The notes beneath the pieces were generated by a model, which saw nothing but the letters and a program-made list of their open reading frames with translations, was not told where the DNA came from and made no database searches. Positions 20,095 through 29,858 of a stretch of DNA of 64,000 nucleotides are shown piece after piece (within the stretch, counting starts at the first letter, position 1; each line of letters begins with the position of its first letter). Source of the DNA: Ferrovaceae bacterium (GTDB lineage Bacteria > Pseudomonadota > Gammaproteobacteria > Burkholderiales > Ferrovaceae); the NCBI GenBank assembly GCA_027449685.1, contig DAIDLC010000003.1:62001-126000 (forward strand), read 5' to 3'. Position numbers and translations under genes: made by a program.

Positions 20095-20604
20095 TCAGGT
20101 TCGACGCGCAGGCAGACGCTCCAGCACCATGAAGGTCAGATCATAGGCGTTGCGCTCGTCCTGCGGGCGAAAGGTTTGGCTGACCACGGCCCAGTGGTTG
20201 GCAGGTAATTCGGGAAACCACGTGTCGCCCGTCACCTCGCCATGAACCTGCGTCAGATAAATGCGTTGGGCCATGGGCAGAGCACTGGTGTAAAGCGAAC
20301 CCCCGCCAATGACAAAAATTTCTGCTGCCTGGGTACAACAGTGCAGGGCAGCCGCCAGGGAGGTGACGACCTCACAACCGGGTGCCGCACAGTCCGGGTT
20401 GCGACTGATGACGATGTTGCGGCGTCCTGGCAAGGCCTTGCCGATGGCTTGATGCGTTTTTCGACCCATCAGGATGGGTGCGCCCCATGTGGTGCTTTTG
20501 AAGAAGGCAAGATCTGCCGGCAAATGCCAAGGCATGGTGTTGTTGACGCCAATCACCCGCTGCGGAGTCATGGCCACAATCAAAGAGAGTATGGATTCAG
20601 TCAT
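20095..20604 (-). CDS. folA: dihydrofolate reductase
   Basis: 169 residues from the ATG at 20604, preceded by AAGGAA eight bases upstream; the frame is open to 20718 but that part is not family-like. It begins with ILSLIVAMTPQRVIGVNNTMPWHLPADL, and the next blocks are ILMGRKTHQAIGKALPGRRNIV and EIFVIGGGSLYTSALP, all canonical type I DHFR. It reduces dihydrofolate to tetrahydrofolate with NADPH. It is divergent from ribA, whose extended -10 promoter lies between them. The gap toward the 4.5S RNA gene carries no other gene. Confidence 0.96.
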   Translation of the reverse strand: MTESILSLIVAMTPQRVIGVNNTMPWHLPADLAFFKSTTWGAPILMGRKTHQAIGKALPGRRNIVISRNPDCAAPGCEVVTSLAAALHCCTQAAEIFVIGGGSLYTSALPMAQRIYLTQVHGEVTGDTWFPELPANHWAVVSQTFRPQDERNAYDLTFMVLERLPARRT

Positions 20605-20676
20605 GAATTTTTCCTTTGCTGCACGCATTATGCCAGAGCTTGCCAGGGGGCCATTTGGGATGGCAAGCAGCAGCTC

Positions 20677-20685
20677 TGATATAAT
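20677..20685 (+). promoter_or_regulatory. extended -10 promoter for ribA
   Basis: TGATATAAT matches the extended -10 consensus TGnTATAAT exactly. A weak TTGGGA lies 19 bases upstream at 20655-20660. It faces ribA, whose GTG start is about 48 bases downstream. Seen directly in sequence; activity is inferred. Confidence 0.55.
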
Positions 20686-20733
20686 GGCCAGTAAACCATT
20701 TTTCCAGACCCGCCTCATGGGTCGAGGGCTCTT

Positions 20734-21342
20734 GTGACCGGCTGTACCGAAACCTCCGCGCCTCCCGTCTGGGCTCGTTTACCAACTCCCTTTGGGGAGT
20801 TCCTGGCCTGCACCTTTTCCTGTGGCAGCCAGTCTCATCTGGTCTTGAAAATGGGAGAAGTGGCCGGAAAACCCGATGTGCTGGTACGCATTCACTCGGA
20901 ATGCCTGACCGGAGATGTCTTAGGCTCCCTACGCTGCGATTGCGGCCCACAGCTGCAACTTTCCCTTAAAATGATCGCCCAGGTAGGGCGGGGGGTGGTG
21001 GTCTACCTGCGGGGGCAGGAGGGGCGCGGTATCGGTCTGGCGCGCAAACTGGCCGCTTATCAACTGCAGGATGAAGGTCTGGACACTGTTGAGGCCAATT
21101 TGCATCTGGGCCTGCCCATAGATGCCCGCTCCTATAAAGCTGCCGCAGCCATTTTGCAGGCGTTGGGACTAACTTCCATCCGTCTGCTCACCAACAACCC
21201 CGACAAGATCGCACAACTCGACCAGGCCCCTTTATCTGTCGTGGAGCGGGTTTCATTACAAGTTCCCCTGCAACCAGAATCCTTGCGTTATCTGCAAACC
21301 AAACGGGAACGTATGGGCCATCTGCTAGATCTGGCCGACTAA
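20734..21342 (+). CDS. ribA: GTP cyclohydrolase II
   Basis: 202 residues from a GTG at 20734. The zinc ligands are Cys57, Cys68 and Cys70 in [16 protein letters not shown], and the GTP-binding segment is [32 protein letters not shown] follows. This is the stand-alone RibA form, not fused to RibB. It converts GTP to the pyrimidine precursor of riboflavin. It is followed after 25 bases by exbB on the same strand but with no functional link apparent. A promoter candidate lies at 20677-20685. Confidence 0.95.
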   Translation: MTGCTETSAPPVWARLPTPFGEFLACTFSCGSQSHLVLKMGEVAGKPDVLVRIHSECLTGDVLGSLRCDCGPQLQLSLKMIAQVGRGVVVYLRGQEGRGIGLARKLAAYQLQDEGLDTVEANLHLGLPIDARSYKAAAAILQALGLTSIRLLTNNPDKIAQLDQAPLSVVERVSLQVPLQPESLRYLQTKRERMGHLLDLAD

Positions 21343-21367
21343 GGAAACCCGAAGACTGGAGGGCCCC

Positions 21368-21979
21368 GTGTTATTGCAATTACTTGAATTGGCTGGTTGG
21401 CCCAGTGTCTTGTTATTGACCGCTTCGCTATTGGGATTGGCCATCATTCTGGAACGCGGCATGAACCTGCGCAGTAGTCGGGTTTTACCCCCCGGACTGC
21501 TGCACCAGGTATTGGACGATGTACGCTCTGAAGGGACCACACCCGCGCTGATTTCGCGTCTGGAGCAGGGCTCGGCGCTGGGGCGCATTTTTGCTGCAGG
21601 ATTGCGCAATCAACATCAATCCCGCGAAACCATGAAGGAATCCATCGAGGAAGCCGGGCGGGCCGTCATGGTGGACTTGGAGCGTTCCCTCAGCACCTTG
21701 GGCACCATTGCCAGCATCAGCCCTCTTCTGGGATTATTCGGCACCGTGGTAGGGATGATCATGCTGTTTGGCCATCAATCCTCAGCCGGCGTCAATCCGG
21801 CAGACCTGGCGCAAGGCATTTCCTACGCACTGTACAATACCGCACTGGGTTTGGTGGTGGCCATGCCGGCCATGATCTTTTATCGTTTGTTTCGGGCACG
21901 GATCGATCGCTTGATCGTGGAGATGGAACAGCAAGCCATCAAACTGGTGGAAGTCCTGCATGGAGACCGCCAATTGTGA
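21368..21979 (+). CDS. exbB: ExbB/TolQ/MotA family proton channel protein
   Basis: 203 residues starting at GTG 21368 with GGAGGG upstream. There are three hydrophobic segments (about 10-28, 110-135, 155-180). The MotA/TolQ/ExbB core is EEAGRAVMVDLERSLSTLGTIASISPLLGLFGTVVGMI, and APGVNPADLA-type residues occur as GVNPADLAQGISYALYNTALGL. With ExbD it forms a proton channel that energises TonB or Tol machinery at the inner membrane. exbD overlaps by 4 bases. Position before lpxK is the usual betaproteobacterial arrangement. TonB is not present in the window. Confidence 0.9.
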   Translation: MLLQLLELAGWPSVLLLTASLLGLAIILERGMNLRSSRVLPPGLLHQVLDDVRSEGTTPALISRLEQGSALGRIFAAGLRNQHQSRETMKESIEEAGRAVMVDLERSLSTLGTIASISPLLGLFGTVVGMIMLFGHQSSAGVNPADLAQGISYALYNTALGLVVAMPAMIFYRLFRARIDRLIVEMEQQAIKLVEVLHGDRQL

Positions 21980-22410
21980 ACTTTCGCCGTGGGCAACCCC
22001 GTGAGGAACCCGAAATCAACCTCATTCCCATGATCGATGTGCTGCTGGTGATTCTCATCTTTCTGATGGTCACCACACGCTTCAACCTGGAGCGCGGTTT
22101 ACACATCACGCTGCCTCGCAGCCAGGCAGCCCCTTCCCAGAAAGTCGATGATCGCTGGATCGAGGTTCAGATACAGTCCAATGGTCAACTCTGGATTGGC
22201 TCGCGCAAACAGGACAATCCTTCCCGCACCGATCTTCAGCAGGAACTGCGTACTGCTGCCGCTGGCCAAAACGACCCAGTCGTACTGATCCGGGCTGACC
22301 AGCAAGCCACCCACGGACAGGTCATGGCCGTACTTGAAGCAGCACAGGCGCTAGGGTATCGGCGCATCACCTTCTCCACCCAACCGTTAACCGACACCCC
22401 TTCCCCCTGA
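21976..22410 (+). CDS. exbD: ExbD/TolR family biopolymer transport protein
   Basis: 144 residues; its start overlaps the exbB stop by 4 bases. It has the short cytoplasmic EINLIPMIDVLLVILIFLMV motif, in which the membrane Asp (MIDV) is the conserved proton-pathway residue. A periplasmic domain follows, ending with VMAVLEAAQALGYRRITFSTQP. It works with ExbB as the proton-motive-force transducer. Two bases separate it from lpxK. Confidence 0.92.
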   Translation: MNFRRGQPREEPEINLIPMIDVLLVILIFLMVTTRFNLERGLHITLPRSQAAPSQKVDDRWIEVQIQSNGQLWIGSRKQDNPSRTDLQQELRTAAAGQNDPVVLIRADQQATHGQVMAVLEAAQALGYRRITFSTQPLTDTPSP

Positions 22411-22412
22411 AG

Positions 22413-23432
22413 ATGGATCGCTGGCTGCAACGGCAATGGTATGAACGCGTCGCGCCACACTGGTGGTTACTTCCCCTCAGCGCGCTGTACCGGGTGCTCC
22501 TCACGCTGCGCCGCTGGCTTTATCGGCAAGGCTATCTGCGGCAGATCAGGGTTCCCGTACCCGTCCTGATCGTCGGCAATATCACGGTTGGTGGAACAGG
22601 AAAAACACCGCTCACCATGGCGCTGGTTCAGGTTCTACAGCGCCGGGGTTGGCACCCGGCCATCCTGAGTCGGGGCTATGCCGCTTCGGGTGGTGAGATT
22701 CGACACATCCAGGCACAGGATGACCCCTATCGCTGGGGCGATGAAGCGGTGTTGATGGCACAGCACAGCGCTGTACCCGTTTGGGTTGGACGCCAGCGAT
22801 CTGTCGTCGCCCAGGCCTTGTTGAAGGCTCACCCCGAAGTCGATCTACTGATCTGCGATGATGGACTGCAGCATCTGGCCCTGGCCCGCAACGTGGAATT
22901 GATTGTGCTGGATGGCGCACGCCAGATCGGCAATGGAGCGCTGCTGCCGGCCGGTCCCCTGCGCGAACCGGCACAACGCCTGCAGCAGGCCACTGCCATC
23001 ATCGTTCATGGCACTCCCCTGCAACGGAATGCAGTAAAACAACGTTTTGCCCCTCTACCCCCCCTTTTCTCGCTGCAACTGCAAGCTCGTCACTGGGTCA
23101 ATGTGTTCCAGCCCCAGGAAACCAGAGCGCTGGATTTTTTTGGCAACACCCCCTGTCATGCTGTGGCCGGAATCGGCAACCCCGAGCGCTTTTTTTCCCT
23201 GCTCCGGAAGTTCGGCATTCCCATTCTGGCCCACGCGTTTCCCGATCATCATGCTTTTACCACCGCCGATTTGACTTTCACACCACCGCAGCCCCTACTG
23301 ATGACCGAGAAAGATGGGATAAAATGCCGTCATCTGCCAGGATTGTCGAATGCCTGGATGCTCCCGGTAGAAGCCGAACTGGAAGACGGTCTGGTAGATT
23401 TTTTGGATCACGAACTTCGAAGGGGATATTGA
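22413..23432 (+). CDS. lpxK: tetraacyldisaccharide 4'-kinase
   Basis: 339 residues, normal length. Key segments are VPVLIVGNITVGGTGKTPLTMAL (Walker A), LSRGYAASGG, DEAVLMAQ, LLICDDGLQHLALARNVELIVLDG, and the late LMTEKDGIKC. It phosphorylates the 4' position of the lipid A precursor at the inner membrane, the sixth step of the Raetz pathway. It starts 2 bases after exbD and abuts the Trm112-like gene with no gap. Confidence 0.96.
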   Translation: MDRWLQRQWYERVAPHWWLLPLSALYRVLLTLRRWLYRQGYLRQIRVPVPVLIVGNITVGGTGKTPLTMALVQVLQRRGWHPAILSRGYAASGGEIRHIQAQDDPYRWGDEAVLMAQHSAVPVWVGRQRSVVAQALLKAHPEVDLLICDDGLQHLALARNVELIVLDGARQIGNGALLPAGPLREPAQRLQQATAIIVHGTPLQRNAVKQRFAPLPPLFSLQLQARHWVNVFQPQETRALDFFGNTPCHAVAGIGNPERFFSLLRKFGIPILAHAFPDHHAFTTADLTFTPPQPLLMTEKDGIKCRHLPGLSNAWMLPVEAELEDGLVDFLDHELRRGY

Positions 23433-23612
23433 ATGGAAGGTCGTTTGCTCGAAATACTGGTTTGCCCCCTCTGCAAGGGTCCGTTAGTGCATCGCCCGGA
23501 ACAGCAGGAATTGATTTGTTCCCCTTGTCGCCTGGCTTTTCCCATCGAGGATTCCATTCCCGTCATGCTAGAAACGGAAGCGCGACGACTGGATGAACAG
23601 GAAGACCTTTGA
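23433..23612 (+). CDS. ycaR: Trm112-like protein YcaR
   Basis: 59 residues, beginning immediately after the lpxK TGA. The translation starts [18 protein letters not shown] and includes four cysteines in two CxxC pairs (CPLC, CSPC), then [14 protein letters not shown], the standard pattern of the UPF0434/Trm112 zinc-ribbon family. Such proteins lie between lpxK and kdsB in many beta- and gammaproteobacteria. Their bacterial function is not established; eukaryotic Trm112 activates methyltransferases. The stop overlaps the kdsB TTG start. Confidence 0.93.
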   Translation: MEGRLLEILVCPLCKGPLVHRPEQQELICSPCRLAFPIEDSIPVMLETEARRLDEQEDL

Positions 23613-24427
23613 ATCCAGCCACTTTTACAGCCATCGTTCCAGCCCGTATGGGCTCTACCCGCTTTCCGGGCAAAGCGCTGGCCCCCATTGCCGGGCTTCC
23701 CATGGTTGTGCATTGCGCCCGGCGCGCCCGGGAAAGTGGTGCCGAGCGCGTGGTCGTTGCCACCGATCATGCAGACATTATGCAGGCCGTTGAAGGAGAA
23801 GGGTTCGAAGCCCTGCTCACCGACAAGGACCACGACACCGGGACAGATCGCCTGGCTGAAGCCGTCGGCCGGCTCCAGTTACCCCCCGAAGCCGTAGTGG
23901 TGAATGTTCAAGGTGACGAGCCGCTCATTGAACCCGCCCTCATTCGCGCCGTAGCCCAGGAACTGGAAAACAAACCCCATTGCGCCATGGCCACGGCCTG
24001 CTATCCCATTCGCACGCTGGCCCATTTGCTACGCCCCAGCGCTGTCAAAGTCGTGCTCAACGCCGCACACGAAGCCCTGTATTTCAGCCGCGCCCCGATT
24101 CCCTGGCCCCGAGAGGCCATGGCCGCAACAATGCCCCAGCCTGCACCCGGTCTGTCCCTCTTGCCCGACAATCCGGCGTTACCCCCTGGCCTTCCAGCCT
24201 GGCATCATGTGGGATTGTATGCTTACCGAGTTTCTTTTTTGCAAGCCTTCTCGAGTCTTGCCCACTCGCCGCTGGAGCAATTCGAAGCGCTGGAACAGTT
24301 ACGAGCCCTTTGGCACGGCTATCGAATTGCAGTGCTAACCACCGATACTGCCCCGGCTCCGGGAGTTGATACCCCAGAAGATTTGGAACGCGTTCGTGCC
24401 CTATTGGTTGACCCGGAGAGAAAATAG
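23609..24427 (+). CDS. kdsB: 3-deoxy-manno-octulosonate cytidylyltransferase
   Basis: 272 residues from a TTG at 23609 that overlaps the preceding TGA (TTGA). Motifs are [51 protein letters not shown] and [12 protein letters not shown], all typical KdsB. It activates Kdo as CMP-Kdo for LPS inner core synthesis. It is about 20 residues longer than the E. coli enzyme, from an insertion after [15 protein letters not shown] (about residues 170-195). Part of the exbB-adk run. Confidence 0.95.
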   Translation: MNPATFTAIVPARMGSTRFPGKALAPIAGLPMVVHCARRARESGAERVVVATDHADIMQAVEGEGFEALLTDKDHDTGTDRLAEAVGRLQLPPEAVVVNVQGDEPLIEPALIRAVAQELENKPHCAMATACYPIRTLAHLLRPSAVKVVLNAAHEALYFSRAPIPWPREAMAATMPQPAPGLSLLPDNPALPPGLPAWHHVGLYAYRVSFLQAFSSLAHSPLEQFEALEQLRALWHGYRIAVLTTDTAPAPGVDTPEDLERVRALLVDPERK

Positions 24428-24433
24428 GGGTAG

Positions 24434-25132
<699 letters not shown>

Positions 25133-25302
25133 GGACAAAGCCGCGCGCCTGACACAACCGACTCAATTAGGGGAGCCCCACCGAAAGACATACGCCGACG
25201 ATTTCAACACACCTGAAGCGCGTTTGATTGGGCAAGATGCATCCTGCAACGATGGTCTCCACTGGTTTCGCCCGTTAATGGCGCTTCTCTCACGGAGCAC
25301 CT

Positions 25303-26568
25303 ATGGCCAAAAAGCCCAATGCATTTTATGCACAATCTGGTGGCGTAACTGCCGTCATCAATGCCAGCGCCTGTGGCGTCATCGAAACCGCCCGCAAGGT
25401 CCCTGATCGAATCGGCAAACTGTTTGCCGGACGTCACGGCATTCTGGGAGCCCTGCAGGAAGATCTGATCGATACCGGCAAGGAATCCGTTGCGGCTATC
25501 CGTGCCCTGCGCCATACCCCGGCCGGAGCCTTTGGATCGGCCCGTTACAAACTCAAGGGGTTGGACCAGAATCGGGCGGAATACGAACGCCTCATCGAAG
25601 TATTCAAGGCCCATGACATTCGCTATTTCTTCTATAACGGTGGAGGCGACTCACAAGATACGGCGCACAAGGTCTCCCTGATCGGCGAGCAACTGGATTA
25701 CCCCATCATCTGCGTGGGCATACCAAAAACCGTCGACAACGATCTGCCCCTGACGGATTGCTGCCCCGGTTTTGGCTCGGTGGCCAAATATGTCGCCACC
25801 TCCACACGCGAAGCCGCTTTCGATGTAGCTTCCATGGCGCGCACCTCCACCAAGGTTTTCGTACTGGAAGTCATGGGACGTCATGCGGGATGGATTACTG
25901 CCGCCTGCGGTCTGGCTGCAGAAAAACCGGGACAAGCCCCCCATATCCTGCTCTTTCCGGAAGTACCCTTTCAGCAAGCGGCTTTTTTGCAGCGCGTCCA
26001 GCAGACGGTGCAAGAAAAAGGCTATTGCGTCATTGCCGTGTCGGAAGGTTTACGCAACCCGGATGGCCAGTTTCTATCCGATAGCGGACTGCGCGATGCC
26101 TTTGGCCATGCTCAACTGGGCGGGGTGGCTCCCGTCATCGCCAACCTGGTCCGAGATCATCTGGGCTACAAATATCACTGGGCCGTGGCCGATTACCTGC
26201 AGCGTGCCGCGCGCCACATCGCGTCCAAAACAGATGTCGCTCAAGCTTACGCCATGGGAAAAGCCGCCGTTCAGTTTGCCCTCAAGGGACATAACGCGGT
26301 CATGCCCACCATCGTGCGCGAATCCAGCAAGCCCTACCGCTGGTCGGTAGGAATGGTGCCTTTGGCCGAAGTGGCCAACCAGGAAAAAATGCTGCCTCCT
26401 GACTTTATCAGTCCGGACGGATTCGGTATCACCGCCAAATGTCGTCGTTATCTGGAGCCTTTGATTGCCGGTGAGGATTACCCTCCCTACAAGAAAGGGT
26501 TACCGGATTATGTCACCCTCAAAAATGCCGCTGTGCCAAAAAAGCTGAAGAGTGAGTTCAAGATGTAA
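25303..26568 (+). CDS. pfp: pyrophosphate-dependent 6-phosphofructokinase
   Basis: 421 residues. The donor-binding loop is NGGGDSQDT (residues 112-120), with Asp116 at the position that is Gly in ATP-dependent enzymes. The active-site loop reads PKTVDND (141-147), with Lys142 in place of the Gly of ATP-dependent PFKs. Both substitutions are the established signature for pyrophosphate use. MGRHAGWI follows. It reversibly converts fructose-6-P to fructose-1,6-bisphosphate, consuming or yielding PPi. The H+-pyrophosphatase gene starts 29 bases downstream, which suggests linked PPi metabolism. The 170 bases upstream hold no gene. Confidence 0.93.
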   Translation: MAKKPNAFYAQSGGVTAVINASACGVIETARKVPDRIGKLFAGRHGILGALQEDLIDTGKESVAAIRALRHTPAGAFGSARYKLKGLDQNRAEYERLIEVFKAHDIRYFFYNGGGDSQDTAHKVSLIGEQLDYPIICVGIPKTVDNDLPLTDCCPGFGSVAKYVATSTREAAFDVASMARTSTKVFVLEVMGRHAGWITAACGLAAEKPGQAPHILLFPEVPFQQAAFLQRVQQTVQEKGYCVIAVSEGLRNPDGQFLSDSGLRDAFGHAQLGGVAPVIANLVRDHLGYKYHWAVADYLQRAARHIASKTDVAQAYAMGKAAVQFALKGHNAVMPTIVRESSKPYRWSVGMVPLAEVANQEKMLPPDFISPDGFGITAKCRRYLEPLIAGEDYPPYKKGLPDYVTLKNAAVPKKLKSEFKM

Positions 26569-26597
26569 TTCCATATTTTTTTACCGGGAGAATAAAA

Positions 26598-28628
26598 ATG
26601 TCGCAAGGTGTTCTGTTTGCACTGGTTTGTGCCGTACTCGCATTGGTCTATGGCTTCACATCCTGGAAATGGGTCAATTCCAGGCCGAATGGAAATGCCC
26701 GAATGCAGGAGATTGCCGCCGCAATCCAGGAAGGGGCCACCGCCTATCTGCACCGACAGTACCGCACCATTGCCATCGTGGGCGTGATTCTATTTGTGGT
26801 CATCCTCGCGGCCTTGGGACTTCGCACCGCCATCGGTTTTGCCATCGGCGCACTGGCCTCCGGTGCAGCAGGCTTCATTGGCATGAATGTTTCCGTGCGT
26901 TCTAACGTGCGCACTGCTCAAGCCGCTCATGAAGGCCTGAATGCGGCACTCGCCGTTGCTTTTCGCGGTGGGGCAGTTACCGGGTTACTGGTAGTTGGCC
27001 TGGGATTGCTGGGAGTGGCTGGTTACTATGCCGTATTGCAATCCATGACACCGGCGGGTAGCGCCGTGGATGTGTCTCCCCTGGTCGGGTTGGCCTTTGG
27101 CGGCTCTCTCATCTCGATTTTTGCCCGTTTGGGCGGGGGAATCTTCACCAAAGGGGCTGACGTGGGTGCTGATCTGGTGGGGAAAGTGGAAGCAGGCATC
27201 CCCGAAGACGACCCCCGCAATCCAGCGGTCATTGCCGATAACGTGGGGGATAACGTAGGCGACTGTGCCGGCATGGCAGCGGACCTGTTTGAAACCTATG
27301 CCGTCACCTTGATCGCCACCATGGTTTTGGGTGCACTCGTCATGAAAGGGTTTGATAATGCCCTGGCCTACCCTCTGGCTCTGGGTGGTGTATCCATCAT
27401 TTCTTCCATCATCGGCACGTATTTCGTCAAAGCCCGGGATGGCGGAAAAATCATGAATGCCCTCTACCGTGGCCTGATCGTGGCGGGTGGTTTGGCAGCT
27501 CTGGCTTTTTATCCCATCACCACAATGCTGATGACCAACAATCCGGCTGGAATTTCCCCGCTCAATCTCTGGTTGGCAGCCCTGATTGGACTGGCCGTTA
27601 CCGCCGCCCTGGTGGTCATTACCGAGTATTACACGGCCACTGAATATGCGCCTGTTCAAACCGTGGCAGAGGCCTCCACCACCGGACATGCCACCAACAT
27701 CATTGCCGGTTTGGGCGTTTCCATGAAATCCACGGCGGCACCCGTGCTGGTGATCTGTCTGGGCATTCTCCTGGCCCATGCGCTGGGTGGGTTGTACGCC
27801 ATTGCTATTGCAGCCACCGCCATGTTGTCCATGGCCGGCATTGTAGTAGCGCTGGATGCCTATGGTCCCATTACCGACAACGCCGGAGGGATTGCGGAGA
27901 TGTCCGGCCTGCCCTCGGCCATCCGTGATATCACTGACCCTTTGGACGCCGTGGGCAATACCACCAAAGCGGTGACCAAAGGTTATGCCATTGGCTCAGC
28001 CGGTTTGGCAGCCCTGGTACTGTTTGCCGATTACACGCATAACCTGGAAAGCGTGCTGGGTCAAAAAACCCTGTTTGATCTCTCCGACCACATGGTCATC
28101 ATCGGTTTGTTCATCGGGGGGATGATTCCCTATCTGTTTGCTGCCATCGCCATGGAAGCCGTGGGGCGCTCCGCTGGTTCTGTGGTTCTGGAAGTCAGAC
28201 GTCAGTTCAAGGAATTGCCTGGCATCATGACAGGAACCCAAAAACCGGATTACACCCGTGCCGTAGACCTGTTGACCAAGGCCGCCATCAAAGAAATGAT
28301 CATCCCCTCCCTGCTGCCAGTCCTGGTTCCGTTGGTCGTTGGGTTGGTGTTGGGCGCTCGGGCACTGGGCGGCGTGTTGATGGGAACCATCATTACCGGT
28401 CTGTTCGTTGCCATTTCCATGACCACGGGCGGTGGCGCCTGGGACAACGCCAAAAAATACATCGAAGACAACCATTTCGGTGGCAAGGGTTCGGAAGCCC
28501 ATAAGGCTGCAGTAACCGGAGATACCGTGGGTGACCCCTACAAGGATACTGCGGGTCCGGCCGTCAACCCCATGATCAAGATCATCAATATCGTTGCCCT
28601 GATGATCGTGCCGTTACTGCATGGCTGA
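26598..28628 (+). CDS. hppA: membrane-bound H+-translocating pyrophosphatase, K+-independent type
   Basis: 676 residues with about 15-16 hydrophobic segments, beginning after a GGGAG site. The pyrophosphate-binding loop [15 protein letters not shown] and the DNVGDNVGD motif are intact, as is the late [18 protein letters not shown]. Near residue 453 it reads [10 protein letters not shown]; the Lys at 457 marks the K+-independent, proton-pumping subfamily, since K+-dependent members carry Ala there. The enzyme couples PPi hydrolysis to proton export, or the reverse. It forms an apparent operon with pfp, and its 3' end overlaps the Nudix gene by 8 bases. Confidence 0.96.
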   Translation: MSQGVLFALVCAVLALVYGFTSWKWVNSRPNGNARMQEIAAAIQEGATAYLHRQYRTIAIVGVILFVVILAALGLRTAIGFAIGALASGAAGFIGMNVSVRSNVRTAQAAHEGLNAALAVAFRGGAVTGLLVVGLGLLGVAGYYAVLQSMTPAGSAVDVSPLVGLAFGGSLISIFARLGGGIFTKGADVGADLVGKVEAGIPEDDPRNPAVIADNVGDNVGDCAGMAADLFETYAVTLIATMVLGALVMKGFDNALAYPLALGGVSIISSIIGTYFVKARDGGKIMNALYRGLIVAGGLAALAFYPITTMLMTNNPAGISPLNLWLAALIGLAVTAALVVITEYYTATEYAPVQTVAEASTTGHATNIIAGLGVSMKSTAAPVLVICLGILLAHALGGLYAIAIAATAMLSMAGIVVALDAYGPITDNAGGIAEMSGLPSAIRDITDPLDAVGNTTKAVTKGYAIGSAGLAALVLFADYTHNLESVLGQKTLFDLSDHMVIIGLFIGGMIPYLFAAIAMEAVGRSAGSVVLEVRRQFKELPGIMTGTQKPDYTRAVDLLTKAAIKEMIIPSLLPVLVPLVVGLVLGARALGGVLMGTIITGLFVAISMTTGGGAWDNAKKYIEDNHFGGKGSEAHKAAVTGDTVGDPYKDTAGPAVNPMIKIINIVALMIVPLLHG

Positions 28629-29280
28629 AAGCCTGCTTCAGACTCTGGCCCAGGAGTCTTCTTTGCCTGGGCCAGAAATTGCACAGCGGATCAAATCCAC
28701 CCTGGAAGACCCCGTTCTTTGGCCAATCACACCACTGGACGGGCGTTTCATGATGACTCCCCAAGCCTGCAAGGATGCGACCCCTGCGGCTGTCCTGATG
28801 GCTTTGATCCCCCGCTCTGAAGGCTTGCAGGTCCTGCTGACACGGCGCACCAGCCACTTGAATGATCATGCCGGGCAGATCAGTTTTCCGGGAGGAAAAC
28901 GCGACCCACAAGATGGCTCGCCACAACACACAGCCTTGCGAGAGACGCGGGAAGAAGTGGGGTTAGCCCCCGCGCAGATTCAGGTGTTGGGGCATTTACA
29001 GGAGTACTTCATTCCAACCGGGTTTCGTGTCACGCCCGTAGTGGGTTGGGTCACACCACCTTTTGATCTGCAGTGCGATCCCTTTGAAGTGGCCGAGGTC
29101 TTTGAAGCTCCGCTGTCCTGGTTTCTCAATCCGTCCCGTCACATCCTGCAGCAAGACCGCTCACCGCAAGGGCAGTTACGCCGGTACTTTGCCATATCCT
29201 GGAAGCACTACTGCATTTGGGGGGCGACGGCCGGGATGCTGGTCCATTTTTATCAGGGACTCAAGCACTCTCCACACTGA
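28621..29280 (+). CDS. Nudix hydrolase of the CoA pyrophosphatase (NudL) type
   Basis: 219 residues. The UPF0035/CoA-type signature [21 protein letters not shown] directly precedes the Nudix box, whose catalytic core is RETREEVGL; an Asp stands where the first Glu of the box is usual, as often seen in this subgroup. The family splits CoA or related nucleoside diphosphates to 3',5'-ADP and phosphopantetheine. It overlaps the end of hppA by 8 bases, so it is probably cotranscribed. Substrate is assigned by similarity only. Confidence 0.85.
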   Translation: MAESLLQTLAQESSLPGPEIAQRIKSTLEDPVLWPITPLDGRFMMTPQACKDATPAAVLMALIPRSEGLQVLLTRRTSHLNDHAGQISFPGGKRDPQDGSPQHTALRETREEVGLAPAQIQVLGHLQEYFIPTGFRVTPVVGWVTPPFDLQCDPFEVAEVFEAPLSWFLNPSRHILQQDRSPQGQLRRYFAISWKHYCIWGATAGMLVHFYQGLKHSPH

Positions 29281-29351
29281 GCAGCGCGCAGGCAAGGCGG
29301 GCCCACATCCGCCAACCCCCCCTGGAAGCCTCCCTTTGGACGCGCTGGCCT

Positions 29352-29858
29352 TCAGGTTTTTTTGGGGTCCGGTTTCTTCCCGGGGATGTTTTTGATGACT
29401 TCTTCCACGGACTTGTCCAGTCCCATGAGGGACCAGGGCCAGAGCGCCGGATTGAGCATGGGATTTTCCAGAGCGGGCGAGTTTGCGGAAGATGCAGCAC
29501 TGTTCGGAGCAGATTTATGGCCGGCAGCGCCCACTTTAGGCGTGGCAGTGGTTGCTTTGGAAGCGGTTCCCGTGGTCTTTGAGGAAGAGCTTCCGGCAGC
29601 TCGGGATTTTTCCCCGGCTTTGGCCGACGGAGTCAACAGAGCGCGCTGATACTCCAGGGTTTTGATGGTCAATTCCAGCATGCTCACATTGGTATTGAGC
29701 CAATGTTTTACGGTAGTCAGTTCCCCAATTTTCTTATCCAATTCCTCAGGGTTCAGGCCTGCCATCATGATTTGCTGCATGGGAAAAGCCATCGGGTTGA
29801 TCATTTTCTGGAACATTTCCAAAAAGTCGGGCGCCGCGTTATTGTCTGCCATACTCAT
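29352..29858 (-). CDS. phaM: PhaM-like polyhydroxyalkanoate granule-associated protein
   Basis: 168 residues from the ATG at 29858, which overlaps the phaZ stop (ATGA); AGGAT lies just upstream. The N-terminal part DFLEMFQKMINPMAFPMQQ and the helix LDKKIGELTTVKHWLNTNVSMLELTIKTLEYQR match the PhaM family. The C-terminal half is a low-complexity Ala/Ser/Thr/Lys tract, which in PhaM proteins binds DNA, and it ends in a basic KKPDPKK. In Ralstonia, PhaM activates PHA synthase and anchors granules to the nucleoid. No phaC is in the window, so the granule role is inferred from the protein and its partner phaZ. Confidence 0.75.
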   Translation of the reverse strand: MSMADNNAAPDFLEMFQKMINPMAFPMQQIMMAGLNPEELDKKIGELTTVKHWLNTNVSMLELTIKTLEYQRALLTPSAKAGEKSRAAGSSSSKTTGTASKATTATPKVGAAGHKSAPNSAASSANSPALENPMLNPALWPWSLMGLDKSVEEVIKNIPGKKPDPKKT

